From positions 1 to 33,023 of the forward strand of contig JASEIE010000007.1 of NCBI GenBank assembly GCA_030024065.1: a stretch of 33,023 nt of DNA. The letters are read 5' to 3'. This DNA comes from Thermodesulfobacteriota bacterium. GTDB lineage: Bacteria > Desulfobacterota > BSN033 > UBA1163. Made by a program: the position numbers and the translations under genes. Positions 23,681-31,548 of this stretch are shown piece by piece (position 1 is the stretch's first letter; the number at the start of each line of letters is the position of its first letter). The notes below the pieces were generated by a model, which was not told where the DNA came from, ran no database searches, and saw only the letters and a program-made list of their open reading frames with translations.

Positions 23681-24187
23681 TTAGCTAAAAAAGATGCCTC
23701 CTGGCAAAGGAACACCGAGCATTCTGGCAAATAAGAGATAAAGAACCGCGGTCAACCCAATGGAGACAGCTATATTATTCAACCACCTCTCCATTCCCAA
23801 AAACCTGATCAAACCAAATAGAAAAAAAGGAGTGACGATCAGATATCCTATAATGGGGAGCAGGATGATATAGAGGGTGGACATTCCCATCGTGCCGATG
23901 AGAAACTTGTAAGAGATCCTTTCGGCGGAAAAGGAGTCTTCTTCGAGGCGTTCTCCTCCGTCAATGGCTGCCTTCTCCTCCTCATGATCGGAAGCGCTGC
24001 GGAAGAGAAAGGTATTGATGATTAACATAAGGCTGAGAAATGCCAGGACGATAGCCAACAGAATGGGAAAAAAGGCTGAACCGAGATTTTCGGTCTTGGT
24101 AGGAGGAGGCAATTCTCTTGTGGAATAGTAATAAAAGGCAGAAAGGGCTAACAGGATGATTCCAATAATGATATTGCTCTTCTTCAC
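23681..24187 (-). CDS. tctB: TTT-2 small membrane subunit (TctB family)
   Basis: A 168-residue TctB-family protein. IIIGIILLALSAFYYYS (6-22) is the first membrane helix, LGSAFFPILLAIVLAFLSLM the second. A charged loop (EEEKAAIDGGERLEEDSFSA) separates two C-terminal helices. The start is GTG at 24187 with AAGGAG six bases upstream. Its stop lies about 20 bases before tctA. It has a longer cytoplasmic loop than the TctB proteins of TTT-1 and TTT-3. Confidence 0.82.
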   Translation of the reverse strand: MKKSNIIIGIILLALSAFYYYSTRELPPPTKTENLGSAFFPILLAIVLAFLSLMLIINTFLFRSASDHEEEKAAIDGGERLEEDSFSAERISYKFLIGTMGMSTLYIILLPIIGYLIVTPFFLFGLIRFLGMERWLNNIAVSIGLTAVLYLLFARMLGVPLPGGIFFS

Positions 24188-24218
24188 TTGTTTCTCCTTT
24201 GCACCATTATTATACGAT

Positions 24219-24250
24219 AGCGGGGAAAAGAAATATCTCCTTTCCCCGCT
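24219..24250 (-). promoter_or_regulatory. tctC-tctB intercistronic hairpin, TTT-2
   Basis: AGCGGGGAAA (24219-24228) pairs perfectly with TTTCCCCGCT (24241-24250), 12-base loop. In the mRNA it begins 24 bases after the tctC stop, with no T-run behind it. Sequence is unrelated to the hairpins at the same place in TTT-1 and TTT-3. Confidence 0.6.
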
Positions 24251-24274
24251 TAAAGATCATGACATAGTGAAAAG

Positions 24275-25252
24275 CTATTTTTTCTCCTCTGGTGCCTTTT
24301 TAAGGAGTCCAATTTCCTTTAGATATTCTGTAAGTTCAGCATTCTTTTTCTCAATATACTCTGTATATGCTTTGTGCCCCATAAAACTCGGAACAAGATT
24401 GACCGATTCATAATACTTCTTATATTTCGGGTCTTTCAGAACGAGCTGTATCTTCTCTTCCCAGTATTTTAGTACCTCGGGGGGTAGTCCCTTGGGTCCG
24501 ACGATTCCCCGAAATTTTTCGACGACAATATCGTAGCCCAGTTCTTTCATCGATGGAACATCTGGGAACTGGTCAAGCCGGCCAGGGGTGAAATTGGCAA
24601 GAATCCTCACCTTTTTAGCTTCAACCTGCCCCATCACTTCACCCGGCTCTCCCAGCCCTAAATCGACATGTCCACCGAGGACAGCGATCAGTAGATCACC
24701 GCCTCCCTCAAAGGTGACAGGGACAATATCGATTTTGGCTGCCTTTTGGGCATGGTATCCAATCATGTGCTCAACCGAACCGACAGTAGCCCCACCCCAG
24801 CGTTGTTTGCCAGGATTTTTCTTGGCATCCTCAATGATTTCCTTCGCGCTCTTATAAGGACTCTCGCTCCTTACGTAAAGAATCATCGGGTCGATAAAGA
24901 TGCGGGTCACTGCTGTGGTATCCTTGTAGGACCGGGCAGTCTTCCCCAAAAGATGGGTTTGAAGGTAGGTTGGAGTTACTCCCAGGAGGAGATACCCGTC
25001 TGGTCGAGCAGTGGAGACATAGTTGAGGGCAACTGCTCCACCACCTCCTGGCCTGTTTTCAATAACAAATGAAGTCCCAGCATATGGTTCCAAATGCTTT
25101 GCCAAAATACGGAGAAGAACATCCGTTCCTCCCCCAGGGGTGGTATGGGCTACCAACACAATGGGTTTGGTGGGATATGCCGCTAGGGCTAAACTACTCA
25201 GAAATGCAACAGAAACAAACAATGATAATAATAAAATGCTAATTCTTCTCAT
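24275..25252 (-). CDS. tctC: TTT-2 periplasmic solute-binding protein (TctC family)
   Basis: A 325-residue Bug/TctC-type binding protein. The signal peptide is MRRISILLLSLFVSVAFLSS with cleavage near LALAA. The mature start YPTKPIVLVAHTTPGGGTDV, then VIENRPGGGGAVALNYV and IAVLGGHVDLGLGEPGEVM fit the family. The ribosome site AAGGAGG stands eight bases before the ATG. Compared with the TTT-1 and TTT-3 proteins, the pocket loops differ (HTTPGGGTD instead of HAAAGGGSD), which agrees with a different ligand. A possible 11-residue leader ORF lies directly upstream. Confidence 0.9.
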   Translation of the reverse strand: MRRISILLLSLFVSVAFLSSLALAAYPTKPIVLVAHTTPGGGTDVLLRILAKHLEPYAGTSFVIENRPGGGGAVALNYVSTARPDGYLLLGVTPTYLQTHLLGKTARSYKDTTAVTRIFIDPMILYVRSESPYKSAKEIIEDAKKNPGKQRWGGATVGSVEHMIGYHAQKAAKIDIVPVTFEGGGDLLIAVLGGHVDLGLGEPGEVMGQVEAKKVRILANFTPGRLDQFPDVPSMKELGYDIVVEKFRGIVGPKGLPPEVLKYWEEKIQLVLKDPKYKKYYESVNLVPSFMGHKAYTEYIEKKNAELTEYLKEIGLLKKAPEEKK

Positions 25253-25269
25253 TTTATATTCCTCCTTTT

Positions 25270-25305
25270 CTAAAAATAGTTAGATACTTTGAACATTTCC
25301 TCCAT
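25270..25305 (-). CDS. Possible 11-residue leader ORF before tctC
   Basis: ATG at 25303-25305 opens MEEMFKVSNYF followed by TAG at 25270-25272. It has a near-perfect ribosome site (AAGGAGGTG, six bases upstream), better than most real genes here. The stop is four bases before the AAGGAGG of tctC, so ribosomes ending here could reinitiate there. No homology can be claimed for so short a peptide. Confidence 0.35.
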   Translation of the reverse strand: MEEMFKVSNYF

Positions 25306-25537
25306 CGCTACACCTCCTTCCCTTCGTCTTGTATTTAGCAATTATTTACACACAGATTATGCAACAAAGCTTGGCTTCTGTTGTAGTTCTTTCCCCCATA
25401 CCCTTGAATTTTAATAAACCTCTTTCATCAAGACTTAACCCCCACTAAAAAAGGGAAATGGATTAAAAAGTTTTGATGCAGTCGTAAATATGAAATCGAG
25501 CAAAAAACAATAGGGGTAAGGATTGCGCAAGCGTAAA
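25306..25537. other. 232-base gap before the tctC leader, no gene
   Basis: AT-rich sequence between the M29-like gene stop and the tctC leader. I see no open frame of note, no convincing promoter spacing and no terminator with a proper stem. The nearest -10-like word on the minus strand (TAAAAT) has its -35-like word only 12 bases away. Confidence 0.4.
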
Positions 25538-26515
25538 CTAAAGTTCTATTAGCTTGCCATCACGAACCACTTCTCGATCATCCAACCAAACTGTAGGCTG
25601 CAATAATATGAAGTCAATGTGTAACGGACTCTCGACAACACCGCCGATCGACTGGTTGTCGCCTATTGCAATATGGGCAGTGCCCCAAGCTTTCTTTGCC
25701 TCCCGTAGTCCTGTATCCACCCGACAGCGGCGGTTGGTCCCAATGGCGAATTCCGCAATGTTTTGAGCCGATGGACTGTTTTCTGCCAATAGGCGTTCCA
25801 GCCTCTGCGCCTCAATCCCACCTATGACCTTTACGACGTTGCCTTCTCGAATGATGAGCTCAAATGGCTCACGAGGTCGTTCAATTTCCCGGTGCTCGAC
25901 TAAATAGGGTCCAACTATCTTTCCAGTGGCAGTCCCCTCTACTGGGGCAATAGCTGACTCCCCTGCTGGAAGGGAACAGAAGCTTCCTGGGGTCCGGGCC
26001 GTGCTCGCCAAGGCTATTGCTTTGCGTCCCGAAACCTCTACGTAAAGGTCTGTCCCATCGGGGGTCGTAAGCCTAGCCTCCCTCGCCTGATCCATTAGCT
26101 CGGCCATACGAAGCGACGTCTTCTCCAACCAAGCAGGATCTTCAGTAAGACCACCACGGACCATCATGTCTTCGGTTACACCCCAAAACTCACATATCCG
26201 CCCTCCACGGCCAAGTGTTTCTCGGGCAGTCCGTGTATGAATCGTGGCAAAGCTTGTTTGCATTATAACTACGTGACTTGCCCACATCGCACCAGCCACT
26301 GTGGGCGGGGGATCGACCCCACCATGATTTCGGGGGGACATTGTCACCACTGTTACCTCAGCTCCCGCGTACCTCAGGCAACTTGCCAACGCTGCAGTGA
26401 TTGTCGCCGGACGCTCCAAGTCTGTAACAATCGTGGCCTGCTCATTCGGCTTTACACCCAAGGCATCTTCGACGATTCGTTTAGCGATTGGCATAAAGTC
26501 CACAATATTCAGCAT
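25538..26515 (-). CDS. M29/AmpS-like metallohydrolase (paralogue B)
   Basis: A 325-residue paralogue of the proteins at 21130 and 31549. Shared blocks: TDLERPATITAAL near 31-43, MSPRNHGGVDPPPTVAGAM, LPAGESAIAPVEGT, EFAIGTN, HIAIGDN, SIGG and LHIDF with a following WLDD. These carry the probable metal ligands Glu, His and HxD. It is closest to paralogue A (same GGVxPPP and PGxFxxLP segments). GGAGG precedes the ATG. It is the first gene of the minus-strand block, with its own promoter, and is followed 285 bases later by tctC of TTT-2. A hydrolase acting on the TTT-2 substrate is a reasonable guess, not proved. Confidence 0.75.
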   Translation of the reverse strand: MLNIVDFMPIAKRIVEDALGVKPNEQATIVTDLERPATITAALASCLRYAGAEVTVVTMSPRNHGGVDPPPTVAGAMWASHVVIMQTSFATIHTRTARETLGRGGRICEFWGVTEDMMVRGGLTEDPAWLEKTSLRMAELMDQAREARLTTPDGTDLYVEVSGRKAIALASTARTPGSFCSLPAGESAIAPVEGTATGKIVGPYLVEHREIERPREPFELIIREGNVVKVIGGIEAQRLERLLAENSPSAQNIAEFAIGTNRRCRVDTGLREAKKAWGTAHIAIGDNQSIGGVVESPLHIDFILLQPTVWLDDREVVRDGKLIEL

Positions 26516-26621
26516 GGTGATCCTCCAATAGACTGGGGCAGTTACGCACTAAAGTCTATATAATTCAACGAACCAAACCGCCATCGAATTAATGATAAAA
26601 TTTGAGTGATGCACAGAAAAA

Positions 26622-26650
26622 TTTTTATACCTTTCTTTATAAAATGTCAA
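26622..26650 (-). promoter_or_regulatory. Promoter for the minus-strand M29/TTT-2 block
   Basis: On the minus strand TTGACA (26645-26650) is followed by TAAAAA (26622-26627) after 17 bases, or TATAAA (26624-26629) after 15. It points towards the M29-like gene starting at 26515. Confidence 0.5.
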
Positions 26651-26690
26651 GTATTATTATTAGCGGAGTTCCAGTTTCTTCTCATCTTAC

Positions 26691-26718
26691 TTGACAAAGA
26701 TTTTTTTTGAGATAAAAA
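26691..26718 (+). promoter_or_regulatory. Promoter for the plus-strand ferredoxin/TTT-3 block
   Basis: TTGACA (26691-26696), 16 bases, TAAAAA (26713-26718). It stands back to back with the minus-strand promoter 40 bases away, and the start of the ferredoxin gene is at 26857, leaving a leader of about 130 bases. The 340-base region between the two genes holds nothing else recognised. Confidence 0.45.
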
Positions 26719-26856
26719 TGTAAACCTAATCCGAATGTCAGAAGATTATTGAAGCTTGCCAATAGAAAGATGTTTCTTTGGTAGAAGAATTCTTTGAAAA
26801 TTGTATAAGCCCAGCAGGAGAAAGGCTATTAAAAATCTTGGAGAAAGGAATTAAAA

Positions 26857-27585
26857 ATGGCAAGAATCAATAGGGAATTATGTACAGGATGTGAGAATTG
26901 CATTCCTTATTGTACAGTAGAGGCTATTTCCATCCATGAAGAGAAGGCAATCATTGACCAAAACCTTTGCACCGAATGTTATGTGTGTATAAGAAACGAC
27001 GTTTGTCCTTCCGGGGCCATCGAAACACCCCCTGTCGATTCTTTTATTCATCAATTCCAACATATTATCAGTGATCCTACCGAAACGACAGCCCAAACCG
27101 GTCTGCCAGGCCGTGGAACCGAGGAGGCCAAGACCAACGATGTGACTGGAAGGTTTAAAAAGGGAGAAGTAGGAGTGTGTATTGATATGGGACGTCCTGG
27201 AATAGGCTGTTACCTTAGAGATGTGGAAAAGGTGGCCATGGCTGTTGCGGAAGCGGGATTAACGTTAGAGGGGCCAGAGGTGACCCCCTTAGCCCAATTG
27301 ATGACCGACCTGAAAACAGGGAAACTTCGCAATGACCTTCCCAACGTCCGTTTCCTTTCCATCATTATTGAGGGGAAATGTCCTCTGGAGATTCTTCCTT
27401 CTGTCATGAGTGCGCTGATGAAGGTGGAGAAAGAGATTGATACGGTATTTTCTTTGGGTTTGGCCGTTCGGGTGGACGAAAAAGGATATTCCCCTGTCTT
27501 GGATACCATCAAACAGTTTGGGCTTCCCGACCCCATTCGAGGAAAGGTCAATGTTGGTCTCGGCAGACCATTAGTGACGGATTAA
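26857..27585 (+). CDS. Ferredoxin-domain protein with unknown conserved C-terminal domain (copy 2)
   Basis: A 242-residue paralogue of the protein at 17879, aligned over its full length. Cluster Cys: C9-12-15-19 and C38-41-44-50. The unknown part keeps ISDPTETTAQTGLPGRGTEE, KTNDVT, VGVCIDMGRPGIGCYLRD, TVFSLGLAVRV and the ending VNVGLGRP. The conserved Gly-Arg and Thr-Asn-Asp residues suggest a real catalytic or binding site, not just a linker. The ribosome site is AAAGGA, eight bases before the ATG. It opens the plus-strand operon that continues into the MTHSLHR protein and TTT-3. Confidence 0.8.
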   Translation: MARINRELCTGCENCIPYCTVEAISIHEEKAIIDQNLCTECYVCIRNDVCPSGAIETPPVDSFIHQFQHIISDPTETTAQTGLPGRGTEEAKTNDVTGRFKKGEVGVCIDMGRPGIGCYLRDVEKVAMAVAEAGLTLEGPEVTPLAQLMTDLKTGKLRNDLPNVRFLSIIIEGKCPLEILPSVMSALMKVEKEIDTVFSLGLAVRVDEKGYSPVLDTIKQFGLPDPIRGKVNVGLGRPLVTD

Positions 27586-27595
27586 TATATTTTTA

Positions 27596-27625
27596 CGCTT
27601 TGCGCTATGCTCTATGCGCTTTGCG
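27596..27625. repeat. Short-word direct repeat (CGCTTTGCG)
   Basis: CGCTTTGCG occurs at 27596-27604 and 27617-27625, with CTATGC twice in between (27605, 27612). It occupies the gap between the ferredoxin gene and the MTHSLHR gene and creates a false 13-residue extension of the latter frame. Confidence 0.7.
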
Positions 27626-27652
27626 ACTTTCTTTAATGAAGGAGAGAAGAAG

Positions 27653-28282
27653 ATGACCCATTCTTTACACCGTTCCGGGAGTATAGAATCACTGAGAGGA
27701 GATTATGTCTGGTTAATGTATCAGGCCAAAGGGATCAACGACAAGGATATCAAGGCCAAGGCCCACGAGTTTATTGCCGTAGCGGAGGCAGTCGGTTCAG
27801 AGAATTGGGGGGATGTAAAGAGTGGACCAAAGGTCTGTTTATCCGTCGAGGAAATTAAAAATAATATTAGCGATAAATCTCGATTAAGAGGAGTATTTAC
27901 TAAAAAAGAACAGGTTGTCCAGTTTCTTAAGATGATCAAAGAGAGGGATTTGGGTATTTCGGTCATTATCAGTGGTCTTCTGACAGAGACGCTCGAGGCC
28001 TGTAAGGAGGCTGGAGTGACCCCTCACACGATCAATTTTTCTCTTGGGGTTTGGGGAAAGAAGGAACGCCTTCCGGGAGAGGAAGTCCTCGCAGTCACAA
28101 CCATGTGCGGCCACCATATGGTTTCTGCTGGCCTGGTAAAAGAGATGATGGAGGAGGTCAAGAAGGGGAGGCTCAGCCCCGAAGAGGCAGGGCTGAAGCT
28201 GGCAACTTACTGTCCCTGTGGTATTTTCAACCAGGTCAGAGCGGCTAAGATACTGGCTGCCTCATCTTCAAAGAGTCCATGA
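27653..28282 (+). CDS. Conserved Cys/His protein, MTHSLHR family (copy 2), function unknown
   Basis: A 209-residue paralogue of the protein at 18614. The open frame begins at 27614, but ATG at 27653 gives MTHSLHRSGSIESLRGDYVW, matches copy 1 and has GGAGAG upstream. Conserved blocks: SGPKV, LGISVIISGLLTE, TPHTINFSLGVWG, TMCGHHMVS and CPCGIFNQVRA. The TMCGH and CxCGI[YF]N residues match copy 1, so one His and three Cys are invariant between the two. Copy 2 has a second His (CGHH). Function not recognised; pairing with the ferredoxin suggests an Fe-S or metal-dependent reaction. Confidence 0.75.
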   Translation: MTHSLHRSGSIESLRGDYVWLMYQAKGINDKDIKAKAHEFIAVAEAVGSENWGDVKSGPKVCLSVEEIKNNISDKSRLRGVFTKKEQVVQFLKMIKERDLGISVIISGLLTETLEACKEAGVTPHTINFSLGVWGKKERLPGEEVLAVTTMCGHHMVSAGLVKEMMEEVKKGRLSPEEAGLKLATYCPCGIFNQVRAAKILAASSSKSP

Positions 28283-28423
28283 TCATTGGATTCGGGAAAG
28301 AGCAAAAATGCTTTCATGAGGGAAAGGAGGGATAGAAAGAAGCGAAAGGGAGGTCTTTTTAACAAAAGATAGTCGTGGTTCCATCATCATTAATCATTCA
28401 AACCAACAGAAGGAGGGAATCCT

Positions 28424-29398
28424 ATGAAAAGAAAAAGGATATTGTTGGCAATATTTTTTACGCTCACCTTTTTGTTATTCCTCACATCCCAATCTCTTGC
28501 CCAGAAATTTTTAACCAGGCCTATTGAATTCGTATGCCATGCTGCGGCGGGTGGAGGCAGCGATATTATGGCTCGAATGATTCAGAGCATAATCGAGAAA
28601 GAAAAAATTACTACCCATACCATTGCGGTAGTCAATAGACCCGGTGGTAATGGAGCGATTGCCTTTGCTTATGTTGCTGGAAAGAAAGGGGATCCCCACT
28701 ACTGGCTGACCGCAACAACCAGTTTTCTTACCACCCCCCTTGTTGGGCAATCCAAATTCAATTACAAAGACTTCATCCCGCTAACCAATCTCGCATATGA
28801 TGATTTTTTTGTTGTTGTCAGGGTAGATTCACCCTATAAGAATATGAAAGACCTTGCGGAAGCGGCAAAAAAGAAACCGGGAGAGTTAATGGCCGGGGGA
28901 ACTTATGCGCCGGGTACCGATGCGATCATCCTTTATCTTATTGCAAGGGAGCTGGGGGCTAAAATTAATTACATCCCCTTCAAAAGCGGCGGTGAAGTAA
29001 TAGCGGCATTACTTGGAGGCCATATTGATCTGACCACCTCCAATCCTGCTGAAGCACTGGCCCAGGCAGAGGCCAAAAAGGTGCGGATATTAGGGATTAC
29101 CAGTCAAAAAAGGCTCGAGCAGGCACCCGATATTCCTACTTTAAAAGAGCAGGGGATTAATGTGGATTTTCAGCAATTCAGGAGCATTGCGGCTCCCAAA
29201 GACATGTCAGAAGAGGCATTAAAATATTATGAAGACCTCTTCAAGAAATTGGCCAACTCAAAAACCTGGAAAGAAAAATATATCAAGGAGAACATGTTGA
29301 CATGGGATTATACGAACAGTAAGGAAACCTATAAGGTCTGGGAAAGCGAGAATACAAAATATGAAAAGATCATGAAGGAAATGGGGGTCATCAAATAG
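28424..29398 (+). CDS. tctC: TTT-3 periplasmic solute-binding protein (TctC family)
   Basis: A 324-residue TctC/Bug-type binding protein, paralogue of the TTT-1 protein. The signal peptide is MKRKRILLAIFFTLTFLLFL with cleavage near SLAQ. Mature TRPIEFVCHAAAGGGSDIMA, then VVNRPGGNGAIAFAYVAGKK, ATTSFLTTPLVG and LLGGHIDLTTSNPAEALAQ follow. AAGGAGGG lies six bases before the ATG. The 141-base gap after the MTHSLHR gene has no clear terminator, so the module and the transporter are probably on one transcript. Shared pocket residues with TTT-1 suggest the same or similar ligand. Confidence 0.9.
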   Translation: MKRKRILLAIFFTLTFLLFLTSQSLAQKFLTRPIEFVCHAAAGGGSDIMARMIQSIIEKEKITTHTIAVVNRPGGNGAIAFAYVAGKKGDPHYWLTATTSFLTTPLVGQSKFNYKDFIPLTNLAYDDFFVVVRVDSPYKNMKDLAEAAKKKPGELMAGGTYAPGTDAIILYLIARELGAKINYIPFKSGGEVIAALLGGHIDLTTSNPAEALAQAEAKKVRILGITSQKRLEQAPDIPTLKEQGINVDFQQFRSIAAPKDMSEEALKYYEDLFKKLANSKTWKEKYIKENMLTWDYTNSKETYKVWESENTKYEKIMKEMGVIK

Positions 29399-29410
29399 TC
29401 AGTTTGGATC

Positions 29411-29434
29411 AAGGGGAGGTTGATCCCTCCCCTT
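29411..29434 (+). promoter_or_regulatory. tctC-tctB intercistronic hairpin, TTT-3
   Basis: AAGGGGAGG (29411-29419) pairs perfectly with CCTCCCCTT (29426-29434) across a 6-base loop, starting 12 bases after the tctC stop. No T-run follows, so a stabilising or partially terminating role is likelier than a full stop. Confidence 0.6.
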
Positions 29435-29468
29435 TGCCATTTCATATGAAAAAAGGAAAGGCATTCAT

Positions 29469-29924
29469 ATGAAGCGTGGGATCATCGTAGTTAGTATTGT
29501 TCTCATGGTCCTGGCAATGTTCGGGATGATACAGGCATCTCTGTTTGAGACAACGATGAAGTTAGGGGTCGGGGTGAGTTTCTTACCTTTCTGGATGAGC
29601 GCCCTCTTAATGTTTCTTGCTCTGATCCTTTTAATCAATGTCCTCAGAGGAAGAGAGAAATGTGAGGACAAACCGGTTTTTAACAAAGAAGGTATTCTGA
29701 AAACGGTATTTTTGGCCATCGTATTAATATTTTATTTAATTCTTTTAGAAATATTGGGTTATTTCGTATCCACCTTTTTATTCTTTTTTATAACGATCTT
29801 CATTCTCAATAGAAGTCATATCATCCGAATAACCTTTTGGGCTGCCATGTTTACTTTTCTGTTGTTTGCGGTTTTTAAATGGTGGTTAAAATCACCCCTG
29901 CCCACGGGATTGATAGGCATTTAG
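29469..29924 (+). CDS. tctB: TTT-3 small membrane subunit (TctB family)
   Basis: A 151-residue TctB-family membrane protein. Helices lie near 4-24 (GIIVVSIVLMVLAMFGMIQA), 35-60 (VGVSFLPFWMSALLMFLALI), 78-100 and 103-145. The GVGVSFLPFW loop matches the TTT-1 protein's GPGVGFLPFW, showing the two operons are paralogous throughout. AAAGGAAAGG is the ribosome site. Confidence 0.83.
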   Translation: MKRGIIVVSIVLMVLAMFGMIQASLFETTMKLGVGVSFLPFWMSALLMFLALILLINVLRGREKCEDKPVFNKEGILKTVFLAIVLIFYLILLEILGYFVSTFLFFFITIFILNRSHIIRITFWAAMFTFLLFAVFKWWLKSPLPTGLIGI

Positions 29925-29960
29925 AGTACAAAAAAAGAAATTCTGGACACGTGTACGTGT

Positions 29961-31445
29961 ATGCTGGAAAACTTTTTGATAGGGTTATCCATCGCTGTTT
30001 CGCCGCTCAATATCCTATTCTGTTTTTTGGGTGTCACTCTCGGCACACTCATAGGGGTTTTGCCAGGCATTGGGCCTGTAGCAGGTACAGCCATGCTCAT
30101 TCCTTTCACTTTCGGGATGAATCCCACTTCATCCATCATCATGCTGGCAGGGATTTATTACGGTGCAATGTATGGAGGGTCAACAACCTCTATTCTTGTA
30201 AACCTTCCGGGTGAATCTGCCTCTGTCATGACCTGTCTTGACGGGTACCAAATGGCCCGGAAAGGCAGGGCCGGTGCAGCCCTCGGAATATCTGCCATTG
30301 GTTCCTTTATTGCCGGAACATTGAGTGTGATCGGCCTGATGATAATGGCTCCTCCTCTTGCCAATTTTGGTCTTCGGTTTGGACCTCCCGAATATTTTTC
30401 TTTGATGATATTAGGGATGACTTTGGTGGTGGCGCTGGTGGGAGAATCTCTGGTCAAAGGTTTGATCGCCTGTGTTTTTGGAATCCTACTTGGGACAGTG
30501 GGAATGGAGCCGACGAGTGGGATAGAAAGATTCTGTTATGGGAACCCTACCTTATTCGATGGAATCAGCTTTGTCAGTGTTTCGGTAGGATTATTCGCTG
30601 TGGCAGAAGTGTTTGAAATGGCCGAGATATCTTTAAAAAGAACCTCTTATATCGAAAAGTTCTCCAATCTCCTTCCCAATTTGAGAGATTGGAAGGATTC
30701 TGCGCTTCCCATGCTCCGTGGGACAGTCATCGGATTTTTCGTCGGGGTGATGCCAGGGGCAGGGGCAACCATTGCTTCGATGCTTTCTTATGCTACCGAA
30801 AAGAAACTGTCAAAACATCCTGAGAAATTTGGAACAGGGGTAATCGAGGGGGTTGCTGCACCCGAAAGCGCTAACAATGCAGCCGCTGGAGGCGCCCTAA
30901 TCCCTCTTCTGACACTCGGAATACCGGGCTCCGGAACAACCGCGGTCTTGATGGGAGCCTTACTGATCCATGGATTGAGGCCAGGTCCTTTGCTTTTTGA
31001 AAAACACCCGGATTTTGTCTGGGCGGTGATTGCAAGCATGTATATCGGCAATGTCATGCTGTTGATCCTGAACTTACCTCTCGTTGGAATCTGGGCGAGA
31101 ATGTTAAAAATTCCCAAGACACTCCTCATCCCTCTTATCCTTGCTTTTTCTGTGGTGGGTGTCTTTACGGTGAACAACAACCTTACTGAGGTCTGGTTCA
31201 TGCTCGTATTTGGCTTCATTGGTTATTTTATGAAAAAATTTGACTTTTCCCCAGCACCCGTTGTCCTTGCGCTGGTTTTAACCCCTTTGATGGAAACCGC
31301 CCTTCAGCAGTCGTTGCAGATGTCATATCAAGATTTTTCGATTTTTTTAACCAGACCGATTTCCCTGATCCTATTAATTGTTTCGATCTTTTCACTTTTT
31401 AGCCCATTTGCAAAAATGTTATGGGCTAAGGCAAAATCTTTTTGA
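29961..31445 (+). CDS. tctA: TTT-3 large membrane subunit (TctA family)
   Basis: A 494-residue TctA permease, starting MLENFLIGLSIAVSPLNILF. VTLGTLIGVLPGIGPVAGTA and VGVMPGAGATIASMLSY are the two family motifs, with GAMYGGSTTSILVNLPGE and ATEKKLSKHPEKFGTGVIEG nearly identical to TTT-1. About twelve membrane segments. The ribosome site before the ATG is weak (a repeated ACGTGT word instead of a purine run), though the ATG is supported by alignment to the other copies. It lies 36 bases after tctB and ahead of an M29-like gene. Confidence 0.92.
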   Translation: MLENFLIGLSIAVSPLNILFCFLGVTLGTLIGVLPGIGPVAGTAMLIPFTFGMNPTSSIIMLAGIYYGAMYGGSTTSILVNLPGESASVMTCLDGYQMARKGRAGAALGISAIGSFIAGTLSVIGLMIMAPPLANFGLRFGPPEYFSLMILGMTLVVALVGESLVKGLIACVFGILLGTVGMEPTSGIERFCYGNPTLFDGISFVSVSVGLFAVAEVFEMAEISLKRTSYIEKFSNLLPNLRDWKDSALPMLRGTVIGFFVGVMPGAGATIASMLSYATEKKLSKHPEKFGTGVIEGVAAPESANNAAAGGALIPLLTLGIPGSGTTAVLMGALLIHGLRPGPLLFEKHPDFVWAVIASMYIGNVMLLILNLPLVGIWARMLKIPKTLLIPLILAFSVVGVFTVNNNLTEVWFMLVFGFIGYFMKKFDFSPAPVVLALVLTPLMETALQQSLQMSYQDFSIFLTRPISLILLIVSIFSLFSPFAKMLWAKAKSF

Positions 31446-31548
31446 CGGACAAGCATTCCGAAAGTCCCGCCTTATAGGCAGGGGTGGAGAGCTTCGTTAA
31501 AACCAGAGAATTGAATATGATCCTTTACAACAGGAGGTATGAAATAAT

